Shown piece after piece: positions 1 through 64,000 of a stretch of DNA of 64,000 bases. Numbering within the stretch: position 1 is the stretch's first letter; each line of letters opens with the position of its first letter. The stretch lies in assembly GCA_003342895.1 (NCBI GenBank), contig PTFA01000029.1, forward strand, positions 2,169,951 through 2,233,950. The letters are read 5' to 3'. The translations under genes were made by a program, and so were the position numbers. The notes under the pieces are model-generated. The model worked only from the letters and a program-made list of their open reading frames with translations, did no database searches and had not been told where the DNA came from. Source of the DNA: Casuarius casuarius. Lineage: Eukaryota > Chordata > Aves > Casuariiformes > Casuariidae.

Positions 1-3000
1 TGGTGTTTTGCTGGTAATGACTTTTAGTGCTCCAATTCAGTGAACAATAGCACTGCCGTAAATGGTCTTCCTCTTCCACACTTCAGCCAGAGGCATGGGA
101 GGCAGCAGAGCGAGGTAGAGTGCCTGGGTTTGATGTCGCAATGCAACCAGACCAGTCACTGTAATTTGGTTGAGTTTAAATACTTAATACTTCTGCTTTG
201 GAATGAGAATGGCTTTGGTTCTAGAGCTCCTGCTCTAGAGAGGGGGTGTGGGTCTATGGGATTAGGCAAAATGGAGCTGAAGAAGTGAGATTAATAATAA
301 AAAGGACTCTCTGAGCCTTTCGCTAAAAATGTGTAACACAAATTTTAGAGACAGACTTGATAATATTTTCAGTAGATTTGGAGAGTGCCGCCTCTTCTGT
401 GTTTCAGAACAACTTCAACTACACCAAATATTCCAGTCACTGGTTACAGTAATTGCTTGTCACATGTCTTTGTGGCCTTTTCCTGAGGCAGAAGTTTGAC
501 TTTCATTGACCTTTTAATTAGATCTGGAGCTCTAAGGAAGTTCTGAAACTGGTGTGTAATGCCATAGAAAATGTCCTGCTGTATGCTGCTATTTAAAAGG
601 AAGTGAAGTGAACAGAAAGATGTGCCACACCTGTATTTAACATAGTCATTGCTACTGGAACTCTTCAAAGTGAAAAACAATTCAGGATGTTTATATACGT
701 AGTGTTGCAGGCTTGAGTCAGCAAACAAAATACCAGGTACGGTTCCGTAGCACTGTAAGCTGATCTAAGACCCTATCTCCTCCATCTTTTATTTCCCAGT
801 TTGTGGTGTTGCTTTGAGAACAAAAGTATCGAAAAAAGTAATTCTCATTCGACTCCATCAGCTCCCTTACCCAATTCACTGTGCAGCTGCTCAGAAGGCA
901 GCACCAAGGCAGACCAAGTTTGCATCAGCTAAACTGCTGGGGAGTCCTTGTGTTGACTGTGCCTCTGTGAACTGTGCAATTTAAGATCACTGCTGCTGCA
1001 GAAAGAATGTATTTCCCTCTCTGTCTTTCTCCCTTGTGCTGGTGTGGCTGTCCCTCTGACCCTTCAGTGATACGATTCAAATTGCTAAACTACAAAAAGA
1101 TAATTGCTTTGTTTCTTGGTGGCTTAGCTTTCTCCTAGTTTAGTGATCAGAATTGGATCAGTGAGGTGAGACCAGATAAATTTGCTACAGGTGATGCAAG
1201 GGATAGAGTGGGTCTGTGAAACTGCCCCTCTGGCTGCAGTGATCTATTAGATAGCTTCAGTTGTTTCATTGAACTCTAATTCACTCAGAATGTATGGTTA
1301 AAGAGAAGTGGTACTCATAAACTGGATTTCTCTCCTGTCACCAGGAGAGTGTGTGTGTTGGGGGGTGGTGGTGAAGGGGTTGTCCAGCAGAGTTTCTGAA
1401 TAGAAAACTTCAACCTTTAAAATAGAGGAGGAGGTGTGTCAATATGGTACCAATGTAAAATATAAATTTTTCTGTTACCTAATGATATACTAAGTTTTCA
1501 GTTACTTGAGAGAGCAACTGTATCTTGTATGTATCTGGACAAAACAAAACTTATTTGGTTTACTGTAAATAACTGATGAAAGGGTTATGCTACTTGTCTT
1601 GATAAGCTTTACTTTTAAGATGAAATAAAGTATGCAGTCCGAAAACCGGAACTTTTCCCATTGATGTGGCAGCTGCTTAATGTAAGTGTAGTGTAAACTT
1701 ATATCAGCACAGTATGGTATCAGACTGGAATTATTTTATTTTGTAGTAAGATGTGCAACAGATGCTGGGTATGATGCAGTTTAGGTTTATACTTATGCTA
1801 TAGTCGTTGAAATTTGGATGAGCTCAGATTTGAAGTTTTCTTAATCTTTGGTTTGAAACCATCTGAAAAATGAGCGAAAATGCCTTCTTTTTTGAGCAGT
1901 CATAATCCTCAGAAGTAGTGTACAAAAATTATTCGTAACTGTGCTCTTTAGATCATTCATCATGTTATAAAATCTGAATTTTAGCAATATTTACAACTTT
2001 GTTATGGAATGAAAGAGATTGAATCATTTAAATTCTTCTGTTTGGAACTAGTGATTCATGTAGAGGCATGAAACTATTTCCATTACTGATGTACTTGAAT
2101 ATGTGATCTCCCTTTGCTGTGGTTTGAATGATTTCTCCAGCACCTGCAAAATCTGGCCCTAGACAGAAAAATTCAGGTACCTGAAAAAGAGTAAAGCTAT
2201 GTTTAGCAGAGATTTTATTGCGTGGTGTTTGTTGCTGTCCATTTCTCTATGATGCTATGACACGTACATCAGAAGATCCTGTTCAGATATGCTTTAGGTT
2301 GGCTAGAAATGGACCCTGCAGTAGTTCCCTGCTCACCCTAATCAAAGACAGATCCACTTCAGTTCGGAGCCTTGTCTTCCTCCAACCACTTCCTGCTGCC
2401 TGCCTTGGACTAGGACAAGTAGTCTGCAGCTGTGCGTGAGTCAAGTTGAGGGAATGAGGTGGTGGGGGGGATGGGGTAGACAGTTAGTTTTTGCCTGGAA
2501 ATGTTTCCTGGTTTGACATACCACATGGACGTTAATGATCCAGACAATAGAAAAGAGCAGTGGTGTAAAAGGACACGGAAGTGAGACCAACTCTTCCAGC
2601 AGCAGAATGGATTTGCTGGCTTAAGGTGGTTGAGTAGCTCCCCTTCCATTTGTCTGAAGTGTCTGGGACGTCAGAGATTTAGTCCCAGGGGAAATCTCTA
2701 ATTCAGAGAGCCCGTGTGTGACTTGATATCCATATGCTTTTCTGGGCTGGGTCTGGTTCCCATGAAGAAAATAAGAGTGTTGAAGGAGACTTAACAGGGT
2801 GTTGGATAGCAACAGTTGTTTAAGAACAGAGAAGATTCTTTGTGGTGAAATAGTATCTTTCCTTAATATTTCTCAGTGATGCTGAAGAGGAAGGAAAATA
2901 CCACCCTTGAAAACCTTATGAAATTCAAATATGAACCAAGACCTGGTATTTGGGACTCTTCAGAAAATCATGATTTGCAAGCATTACAGAGTTTCTGCAC

Positions 3001-5646
3001 AACAGATAGTGGAGCCTCTAAGGCTGAAGAGGCAGAGTGCCTAGCAGTGAACCCATGGTTGGCACTCAGTCTGCTGAAGGAGGTATGAACCTTAGGGAAA
3101 GATTAGAAAGGCAGTGCAGCTTCCCTTCTCCCAAACAATTGTGGCAAGTTTGAAGCAGATATGAAAGACTGAACCACAGACTGCAGTTAGAAACATGACT
3201 TCTCTAAGAGCTTTGTTAATTCTCCTGGGAGAGTTGGAGTAGAACTTAATCTTGGATTACTAAATGGTTTTTGAAATGCCCCGTTAATACTCAAAGGTGC
3301 AGGTTTTCTTGTTCAGGACGTGTCATCCTGTATAAAAAGGTCTGTCTGTGTGTACTAAAGGGTTAGGGTTGTGAAGATGCATCAAGCTTGTGTGGACGTT
3401 AAGTCATTTCTAGGTTTCCCAGATTAAATGCAAGTCACAATCACATTTTTCTTCAGTCTTAATACTAATGATTCCATCTTCCAAAATGAAGTTTGGTATT
3501 TCAAAACAACAAAAAATACCTGAAGTGGTTCTAGAGACCAAGGTGTACATTCTTCAGTTATGGATTATTCCATGAGAGTAACACAACATGAAGATGGGAT
3601 ATTGAGCAGTCAGCTTCTTTAGCTCTTAGATCTCGCATGTATGTTTCCTCTCCATGGTACTTGCGTAGATCCTAGCATTAGTGTATGCAATTACATTTAG
3701 GTCCGATTTGCATGTTGGTTATATTTTACCTGACCATTATTTTTTCTTGGGTAAGCTACAGTCCTATGTATAAAGGTATAGCAGATAATCATTTGGTATT
3801 TGTTCTTGCATATGTAAACCAATGCTTCTTTCCTCTTTTGCCTGTTTGAACTCTGTTGCTGTCTAGTTCTCAAAGAGAAGCAAGATGGCTTTGGCAGGAG
3901 TTAAAATGGTAATGGATGTTTGTCACTTGGACTACTTAAAACCATCTGTGTGTTCTTCAGTACATGTCTGTACAAATCTTGAGCATCATCTTTGGTATCT
4001 TTTCATTGTAAGCATGAAAGACAGTGAATGGGCTAGTCAGGCAGCTAGCCAGCTATCAGTGTTCAGTGGTATCATTCATCAACAAGCTGGCAAATGATAG
4101 CATATTGCTGCAGATAAATTCCTTCTATGTGGTACTTGCTTCTAGGGCTTGCTGCACAAAAAGCGTGCTTAGTGATTAACAGCGAACACAGATGATGTTT
4201 CAAGGTAAATACTCTGCTCGTCTGCCAGCAAATCTTAGTGCTGATAATAAGATCAGCACCAGAACTGCTTTTTTTCTTCTTCTTCAAAGCCTTTTCTGAT
4301 GCCAATACCTTTTTACACGTTAACAAATTTTTCACGTAAATTGTCATCTCAAACCAGTATAAACTAGTATACAAATTCTAAATGCAGGTATTTAGTCCTT
4401 CTGCTACTGATAAAGCCACTTCTGAAGCAAAATGCAGAAGCTGTGAGCCCCCAGCCTTGGTTTATGAACAAAAGTAGTGACTGCTTTATCCATTTAAATC
4501 TTTGAGGATTTCACGTATAATTGTATAGTCCTAATCTTGTCCAAACTCAGTTCTATTAAGTTCCAACAAGATACCTGATTGAAAGTGGTCAGGTGGTTTA
4601 TTTCTCATATGACAGAAGACTTCCATGAAACAAAGCAAACTCCATAATCATAACTGCAAGTGGATGTGGCTTTTGTGTGCTACTTTCACAAAGAAGCTTA
4701 AAGTGTTTGAATATCATTTCTTTTTCATAATACCATCTTCAATTTCATAATAAACTTAGTCCCTTTGCTATTGTATTATTAACTCTCATGGAAAATGCTG
4801 GCAGTCAGTCTCAGGAAGATTGAGACATTTTTGGTGTTTTATTAGTGGATATGTCTGTTCTTACTAGCATTTCAGTCAATATAAATAACATCTTATGTTA
4901 GAAGATGATGTCTTGAAATTATCAAGTACTGATTACACAGGGACTGTAAAACTTGGTAGCCTTGTTCAGGTAATAGAGGTAACTCCACAGGAGTGCAAAT
5001 CACTTTCTCATATCTGAGCAGGCTGTTGTGCAAGGACTGTAAACTCTTTGCAATGGGTAACCAGGTTGAGTTTTTCAGTTTTAATCCAGTGGAGCCTGTG
5101 TTCATTGTAATGATAACTAGAAGCCCTGAGTCTTAGACCACTGAATTTATGTCTAATGGATGTTGGATAAAATGGTGAAGGATCAGATCATTGAGTAAGA
5201 ATAAATGAATTGTATGTATGTATATATAATGTGTATTATAAATAAGGGAGAGAGAGCAGGGCTGAAGTGAAACAAGCAATAGAAAATGTTAGAGAAGACC
5301 CAAGTCTATAAATAGCAGAAATTTTACACCATCGCTCTAACAACATATGTCTGGTTCGCAGCTTGGTACATGCTGATTGTCCAGCTAAGCAGGTGACTGC
5401 TATATTTCTGCGGTAGCCTTTCCCTTAGTGAAGATGATACTGTGGGTGTGCCTTTCCTATTCACTGTCAGTTTTCATGAAACCTAGAGGAAACTTGGTAT
5501 CTTTGGACAACTTCAGTGAAATTTGGCAACAGGGATGATGGGTCTTACTGGGATCAGAAGTTACTGTGAAGAAGGAATGGACTCAGATTGCCAAGTAGCA
5601 TGATCACACATCCCTTATTTCCTTAGGAAACCAGACTACAAAAAGG

Positions 5647-5688
5647 NNNNNNNNNNNNNNNNAAAAAAAAAAAAAAAAAAAAAAAAAA
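5647..5688. other. N gap (16 bases) followed by A26
   Basis: Sixteen Ns at 5647-5662 lead straight into 26 adenines at 5663-5688. The small, exact size looks like an unresolved homopolymer or simple repeat, not a scaffold gap of arbitrary length. Confidence 0.95.
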
Positions 5689-6454
5689 TTACACAGTGGA
5701 TGAAAAGAGGAAACTGGCTAGCACAGGAAAAGGGAGGCAAGGGTCTATAATTGGAAAAAAATAAGATTGGAGTCAACAAAGGATGCAAGAATAACAAAAA
5801 TTTACATTTCTAAAATACCAGTGGGTGAAAATCTCGCAGTCAAGTAGAGAGAGGATTGTACTTCTTTAAAACTCAAAAGTGTGGGTTGTAACAGGTATTT
5901 ATCAGCCCTAATAAGCTGGTTGGGGCTACCTGGGTGTGAGTATCTCTCAAGACAGGTATACAAGCACTAACTTGTTAAACCTGTCAGCCTACTGTTTTAG
6001 TAGCAATATCACAGGAATGCTGTTTCTTTGAAAAGGGTGCACAAAGGCCAAACAAGGTACTTGATTTCTAGAATGTAAGTTATGAAAAATGGTTAGGGAA
6101 ATACTAAAGCGCCATTCTCTTTCATGCTCTTCCTACAAAGAGAAAAAAGCATCTTAAATAAAATATTGGATGTGCCTGGTGGGAGTATGGCTCTGCAGAT
6201 GATTATCTGTCATTTTTTATTTTCTTTGACGTTAATATTTTGCAATTCACATAGTTTCCTACCATAACTTTTTGAAAAGGAAGTGAGAAGATAAAGGCAG
6301 TGTGGTGGCAGATGAATTCCTCTGTAACAAAAAGCTTGAGAGTATCTCCTAGGTAGATCTTCCTGAATGTTATCATCTTGTTATATAATGACTTAAAACC
6401 CAAATCACGTACAAGAACAGTTCTGAACTGTGAAATTATCTGATTCAGGGCAGT

Positions 6455-6597
6455 CAAGTATATGACCAGGTTGTCCAGAGAGGCTGTGGAATCCACATCC
6501 TTGGAGGTTTTCGAGACCTGCCCGGACAAAATCCTGAGTAACCTGGTCTGAAATCGATATTGACTGAATTACCCTATGATTCTTTGTACTATTCTGT
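6455..6597 (+). mobile_element. CR1 LINE, short 3'-end fragment
   Basis: Signature CR1 3' words appear in order: 'gaccaggttgtccagagagg', 'ctgtggaatcc', 'tccttggaggttttcgagac', 'ctgagtaacctggtctga', and the tail 'accctatgattctttg', a decayed form of the CR1 terminal repeat. Only about 140 bp remain. Sense orientation to the gene. Confidence 0.88.
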
Positions 6598-9500
6598 TAT
6601 AGTTGTCACATTAACTTTAAACTTGAAGCTGATGATGATACAAAGCATCAGATGTTCTTGAATATCTGGCAGCTTCTACTTAGTGATTTTTGTGGCTCTG
6701 TATTTCTGGAACCATGCACTGCCTAGCAAAATATTCAGGGGTCCTATCCTTCCTCAGATTAGAGCCACTGGGCTACTCCACGGCAGCAGTAGCTAGCATC
6801 ATAAACCCAGCGTAGCCTTTTGTCCACCATGCCATAAAGTTTATAGCTTTTGTGACTGCAGAGAGGAAAATTAGGAATGTAAATTGAATGATTCAGAATC
6901 TGGAAAGAAAGTAAAAATCCATAACGTACTTCTACACTTCTCATCTTTTTTTAACCACATTCTAGTTTGGGGAAAAGTGTTGCATTATTTTTCATTCAGG
7001 GTTGACAATGCTACTATCCTTCCTTGAACCTGCTTTCAAAAATGAGAGGAAATTTTACATTTGCTTCTAACCTTGCCAGAGAGGCCGAGTCCTGCCCATT
7101 CCTAGGATAGCAGTGCAAAGCGAGTGGCTGGTCTGCCGTGCCTGGCTGTTCAGATCGTCTCTGCTGGCATTTCCTGCAGTGTTTAGTCATTTGAAACAGC
7201 TCCATCTTCAAAAGTCTTTGATCAGGTGGCATAATACAAATTTACTGTGGTGCAGGTGCACCTGCTAAGAAGCTTAAATCACAAACCTGTATACTTATGT
7301 CTGGGCTTCAAATTATGTTTTCAAGTTATTCAAATCTTGCATTTTCTTTCTGTGCAGATAAAACAGCCTAGTCCAATCTATCAGGGGAAGAAGAGAATAT
7401 GATTGGAATATAACTTGTTTGTGGGTGGAGAATTTCCTTTCATACATACTCTGGTTTTCATTGAAAAAAATAGATGTTGGCATTTTGCTTCCCTTTATGA
7501 ATATTGATCAAAACATAGATTTTTTTTACTGGTTTACACTATATTCTTGAAAGCATACATTTTTTAGCTCCGTAAAATTAGTGTTGTGTCCGTCCCGTTC
7601 CCACCCCCCCCCAGTGGCCTTACGGAAAACTCCCTGCTTCCAAACAATAGTAAGTGCAATAGTGCAAAACCAGCATGAGGGCGAGGACGTAGTGATGTAT
7701 ACAAGCATACCGCACGTAGAGTGCCTATCCCAAATTCTGATTAGAGCCTCAGAGTCATGAATAAACAAACTCTGGCAGTTACTTGCAGAAAATGTTACCC
7801 TGACAACAGTGTATATATAACAAAATTCAGTAATTACTGCCAACAAAACCCCCAGTACAGTTAATGCTCCTTTTTTTTTTTTTTTTCTTGGATGAACTGT
7901 TTTCATTAAGTCTTACATTAACTCTAAATCATAAGTCTTGCCTTTAATATTAAACTCAAAACTAATCAGTAAAGTATAATTAACTCACCAGGAAATGGAG
8001 AGAATTTTGGTTTGGGTTCTCGGTTTATAAAATAGTGATATGCTTTCTTTCCTTTTGTCAGTGCTTGATTGTGTGTGAAAGGAAAAGCTGGTGCTCTTTT
8101 CCAGTTATATAGTAGTGGGTATATCAGTTGGCATCATTCTGGCAAGCACAACGAATGCAGCGCTGTTATACTTTTTGGAGCAAGTTTCTGCTCCCTCAAT
8201 TTTCCCAGTCGTGTGTATGCCACTAACCTGGGTATTAGATGGCTGAGCATAGCAGGAATGACTACAATCACGTGGGGGAGCAGGAAAGCAAATTGGAAGT
8301 ATATTTTTGATTTAAGTTATTAAGAGGTAGAAATTGTGCAATCCAATACCTAAAAGCAATAGGCTACATAATGATATATACAACATTCTACTCCAAAATG
8401 TCTGTAAAGTATCAGTTTAAGAGATTTACTGGTTTGCTGCCTCCTCTGTGCTGCGACTTGTTGCATAACCTCTATTTTAGTCTCTCATAATGAAATTCTG
8501 TGAATTTTAGGTCCTATTTTCAAACTTGATTTACTTTTTAAGAATCCTTACATGCTTTGGAAAAAGAAAAGAAAAAAAAAGAATGTGTCCATTTCAGTGG
8601 AACTCCTACCCAATTTAGTATTTTTCTTTATATTCAGACATTCATGTTTGCTGCTAACCTTTCCAAGAGTCATACCACTGAAGTTGCTACGCTTCTGAAC
8701 ACCGACACTTGCCAAGTACTAGAAGCCAATGTTTAAGTGCACAAATAGCTGGTAAAAATGTTAACTTCCTTTTAGGAGGGAATACATTTTTCATTTACAT
8801 GTGTTGAAGTAATTCATTTTGATATGTAGTACATAAACTGACAGGTTGAGATGAAAAGGCAGGACCAGCCTAGGACTCTTGCAGGTTTTTGAATTGAAAT
8901 GGTACTCAAGAGGATGAAGTCTGCTAATCCTAACATCTTGAAGGATACAATTCCTAGATAGATGGAATTAATCCTTTTCTTTACAGACACTATTTCTTCT
9001 ATTTGCTCAGCTTTAAGTACATATTATGCTTGATAATAATTAAACTATTTATTATCTTTTAATATATTAAAACTAATTGATTTCACTTGCTTTGATACAG
9101 TTTAATGGGTTTCTAAACTGTATCCCACTTTCTAGCAAGATGAAGCTTAATGCACTTCAGAGTAAGGAAAACTGGAAAATAAGAAGAGCATGACCAATTG
9201 ACAAAATAATAAAAGTGCAAGAAATACTTTTTTTTTTAATGTACAGGACAGCTCGTACTTGTATAGGTTTGTCTCTTCCTGCTTTAACAGTTGCTTGCAA
9301 TCAATTTACACTGACAGGTTTTTTTACAATTATTTAACCAATTATTTTGGTACTCTGTTTACTGATTTGAATTACTACTAAACTTGAAAGAATACAATTG
9401 GGTGTCATTTCCACCCTCTGAATTTTAACAGTAGCAGAACCTGGTGTTGTGCAAACTTAGCCTAATGATAGGCATTCCATAGTAACAGTCTATAACATGG

Positions 9501-9628
9501 TAATAGAACTTTTAAATTTATTCTTTATCTGTAGTTCTGTTTCTTCAATCCCTTGCTGATTTAATGGGAGTAGAAGGAGGCAGAAGAGCCTTGCAAAATG
9601 ACTAATATATATCCATAGTGATGTTTCC

Positions 9629-9671
9629 TGGTATAGACCTCTGATTGGACTGGTATAGATCTCTGATTTGA
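9629..9671 (+). repeat. Direct repeat, about 21 bp, period 22
   Basis: Tggtatagacctctgatt at 9629 recurs as tggtatagatctctgatt at 9651 with one mismatch. A small local duplication. Confidence 0.85.
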
Positions 9672-11487
9672 ATTGACGTTGCTGGTTAAATTTGTTAGAA
9701 ACTGAAATTTAGCTAGCTCATACCAGCTGAGCATTTCTTTTTTTTTCGGTAGTCTCAGTGGTCCCTTGTGGAAGGCATATATGTCCAATAGAAGTGGGGA
9801 ATTCTAATAGAAAGTGGGATTTCTCATACTTATATTTCATGCTTTGGAGAGACAGAAAACCATCAGATTGAAGGGGTATTATTTGTGGATAAACCCTTTT
9901 CAGTAACGCTTCTCCCAAGTACAAACAAGAAGCATGGCTACTCTTCAGTATGGATAATTCTTCATTTTATTGGCTTTCTTTTTTTCTTTCCCTGAGAGGT
10001 TTTCAGACTTCTTTGATTAAACTTTCTACTGGAGACTGTAATTTTCAGTTCAGACTTCTGTATCTTCTGTGTGTATGTAAGGTTTTGTTCATTTGTTGTT
10101 TGCATCTGAAATCTATTGTCAAGGCACTAACTCCCTCTTACAGGCATTCTGTTTGCCTTATAACTTATCAGTTTGTATCGTAGTACAAGGAGAGGTAAAA
10201 TGGGAGTGTGGGCTGAATCGCAAGTAGTGATTGTGTGATGCTTTATATGTTATAAAAACTTCCAATCTCTTAAGTCTAATAGAGTTTGTGATGAGATGGA
10301 GAAGAGGTGGGGGGGGGGGTTGTCTTTGCACCGGTGTTTTCTTCTAACTGATTTGGTCTTCATAATCAGAATAAATAGTAAATTGTAACAAATACTGTAT
10401 TTAAACACTAATCCTCAAAATGTAATGTGCTAGAAATAAAATATTCTGAATGGGGACTGGAGAGGAGAAAATTGGTGGGACCTGCAGATATGGTGCAATT
10501 GATCAGCCAGATATTTTGAGAAATGTCTCAAGTCCAGTGAGACTGCTATAACGAAGTAAGTATAGGTTAGTTACTGGTCACCTTTTAGGCTGCAACACTT
10601 AAATATTGGTTCTGAGATCTTGTCAATGTTGCTTAATTCCAGTGGAAAGGATGGTTCAGAGCAAAATTTTGAATTAGCTACAGATCTTGTAGAAGTTCTT
10701 TCATTGCTATTGAGTAGAGACAGCTGTCTCCTGAGACTGGGTTGTTAAAGCTTTAGCTGGTACTAGCTGAAACAATAAAAGGTGAGGCTGGACCCTGCTT
10801 AAGAAGAAAATTATTCTAGTGGCTAAAGAATACCGTGAATTTTCTTTAGGGATTACTGATAGTGAATAAGGTCTCTCCCACTCACATGGTACTTCCCTGA
10901 TCCATGAAATCCTAAAGAAAAAAAAATCCTTCTAAAAGCCTCCTTTGCTCATCTTTGCTTGATGGAAACAAGGCCGATGCCCAGGCCACAAGTTGAGACT
11001 GACTATTGATGTATTAGGGTGAATTGTAATGGAACCTATAGCAGGTATCTGTAACATCGCAAAATAGAGGACCTTCAGCTTATTCCTCTATCTATTTTTC
11101 TTTACCTCATGCACAGCTGTCCTTGATTGCAATTCTAAGAATTTAAAAGACAGTTTGGGTGTATAATCTCCAGTACAGTATTTGGACTGTGGCCCATAGA
11201 CACTTCTTGGTGGTGGATAAATATGGTAGATAATCTAACTGATAACAGAAGGTTGAACTAGTAATTTCTACAGTCAGAAGCAAAACCTTGAGTATTCATA
11301 AGAATCATTTTTTTTCTTTTTTAATTCTAACTGTTAATTTAATAGTTTAATTATCATTTGTCTTTGTACTCTAATACTATTTTAAAAAATTAACTGGGTA
11401 TGCTAAAAGTACCTTTGACCTCTGTTTTACAAATTCTCTTCACTTACAATATTTCCATTCATAACTGAATTTTCCTTTTTTTTTTAA

Positions 11488-62910
<51,423 letters not shown>

Positions 62911-64000
62911 GTATGGCTATCAATTCATTCTTAAAGAAAATACAAGTTATTGTTATAAAATTATTATTATTATATAAAATATTTCATTATTTCTCATTGC
63001 AGAAATACTAGAATTTATAAGAGGTATAAGATTTTATAAGAGGTGCTGGAATGTGTAGAAAAACGATACAATACTCAGAATTGTAAAGAACAAAGTTCAC
63101 CTTTTCCTGCTTTTTTGTATATAATGTTTGGCTTTTTTTTTTTTTTCACTTCATTAAAATTCAGTTGCATTAGTATATTCTTGTCCCCTTTTCCACTAGA
63201 ATTACTGGTTCTTGGTTTTTGTTTTAGTTTTAGAGGACTTAGCTTTGGGGACTGATGCTGTAACAGAGTAGAAAAATACATTAATAACCAATAACTGTAA
63301 TCCCTTGCATTTGAATACTGAAACTCTCACTGTTTCCAGCTGCATCTCTGATCCATCAGTCATTTGGTCCTTTAGGGTTTTACTAAGGAAATGTCTTGGC
63401 TACTTGATGCTTCTGTGGCTTTGCTAGCTATTTTGTGGGAATATTTTCTGTAGTAGATTTTCATCCTTAAGTTTGCTACTGCTCCTACTTTGTTTTTCCT
63501 CTTACTGGTTTCTAAATGTATTTTTTTATTCACATCTGCCTACCCCCTTCTCAAATTAGCAAATAATACTGTGGGGAAAGGACTTCTGAGGACAGAAGAT
63601 GAGCTAGGCAGAATGGTGGTTGATTTGTTTAAGATCAGGGCCTCCATACAGTATAGCCTGCCTGACTTGGTACTCTAATTTCTGCCTGCACTTTTTAACT
63701 GAAAGGGCATCTGACTAAGAAAAAAACTTTTGTCAAACAGTCCTCATATAAAAATACTTGTGTGAATGGACATGATAAAATGTCTCCACAGTTTGACCAG
63801 ATTATCCCACACTAAGGATATTTGATGAATTAACTAAAGACCTGCTGTGTGAGAATATCTGTTTAGATGCCCTGTTGACAGGGACCAGAGAAGATACTGC
63901 TAATAGTGTATCTCTTTTCTCAGTTTTATGTCCTCTTCTAAAGAAGGAATTCCTACAACTGGAAACCAGTGACATCTGATGCAAGAGAATCTATTTTCTT
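62911..64000 (+). other. CDC42BPB: Intron, continues past window end
   Basis: No further exon found. Contents: an ATT trinucleotide stretch at about 62959-62975, a 12-bp direct repeat at 63014-63044 and a T run at 63131-63146. The rest of PH, CNH and CRIB must lie downstream. Confidence 0.75.
63014..63044 (+). repeat. 12-bp direct repeat, period 19
   Basis: Tttataagaggt occurs at 63014-63025 and 63033-63044. Confidence 0.9.

Noticed and set aside
3360..3371. Telomere-like GGGTTAGGGTTG
   Set aside because: Fewer than two full repeats; expected by chance.
7526..7906. Antisense open frame of 126 codons
   Set aside because: Begins in a poly-T/poly-A derived lysine run and has no family resemblance.
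63335..63400. Possible next PH-domain exon (AG then codons resembling A-S-L)
   Set aside because: After three residues the reading departs from the conserved PH sequence and no donor of suitable phase follows.

Overview
The window is one stretch of a vertebrate, most likely avian, chromosome. It lies almost wholly inside a single gene on the + strand: CDC42BPB, which encodes MRCK-beta, the Cdc42-binding serine/threonine kinase of the AGC/DMPK-ROCK family. I could place 26 coding exons from 11492 to 62910. Every exon is bounded by AG and GT, every junction phase agrees with the next, and together they give 1,118 complete codons without a stop. They correspond to about residues 60-1177 of the roughly 1,711-residue mammalian protein, compared from memory. 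The first coding exon lies upstream of the window. The end of the PH domain, the citron-homology (CNH) domain and the CRIB motif lie downstream. A bird is suggested by the CR1 LINE 3'-end fragments at 6455-6597 and 49798-50200, the low repeat load and the modest introns; another sauropsid (turtle, crocodilian) cannot be excluded.

Layout. 1-11491 is intron, presumably intron 1. 11492-42633 holds eight exons for the kinase domain and its C-terminal AGC tail, separated by long introns (up to 11.9 kb). 43489-55241 holds thirteen exons for the long dimerising coiled coil, more tightly packed, with introns down to 86 bp. 57819-58442 holds two exons for a Ser/Pro/Gln-rich linker. 58870-60601 encodes the C1 domain and 61153-62910 the first part of the PH domain. 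From 62911 the window is intron. In the protein, Cdc42-GTP binding (CRIB, outside the window), lipid or membrane contact (C1, PH) and coiled-coil dimerisation control the N-terminal kinase, which drives actomyosin contraction through myosin light chain phosphorylation.

Non-coding content. Introns are AT-rich and mostly unique, with a few old repeats (two CR1 pieces, one MIR-like SINE, one doubtful tRNA-SINE-like piece), short tandem duplications, two small perfect hairpins and unusual homopolymer blocks (G21; G19 with T44 and G13; a C-poor T/G block near 36 kb). Ns at 5647-5662, 36103 and 43391 mark assembly weakness. I found no second gene, no RNA gene and no undescribed system. The most interesting point is the acceptor of the exon at 52634: the exon begins with a perfect donor consensus, giving a recursive-splice-like arrangement that would allow in-frame loss of 35 residues.
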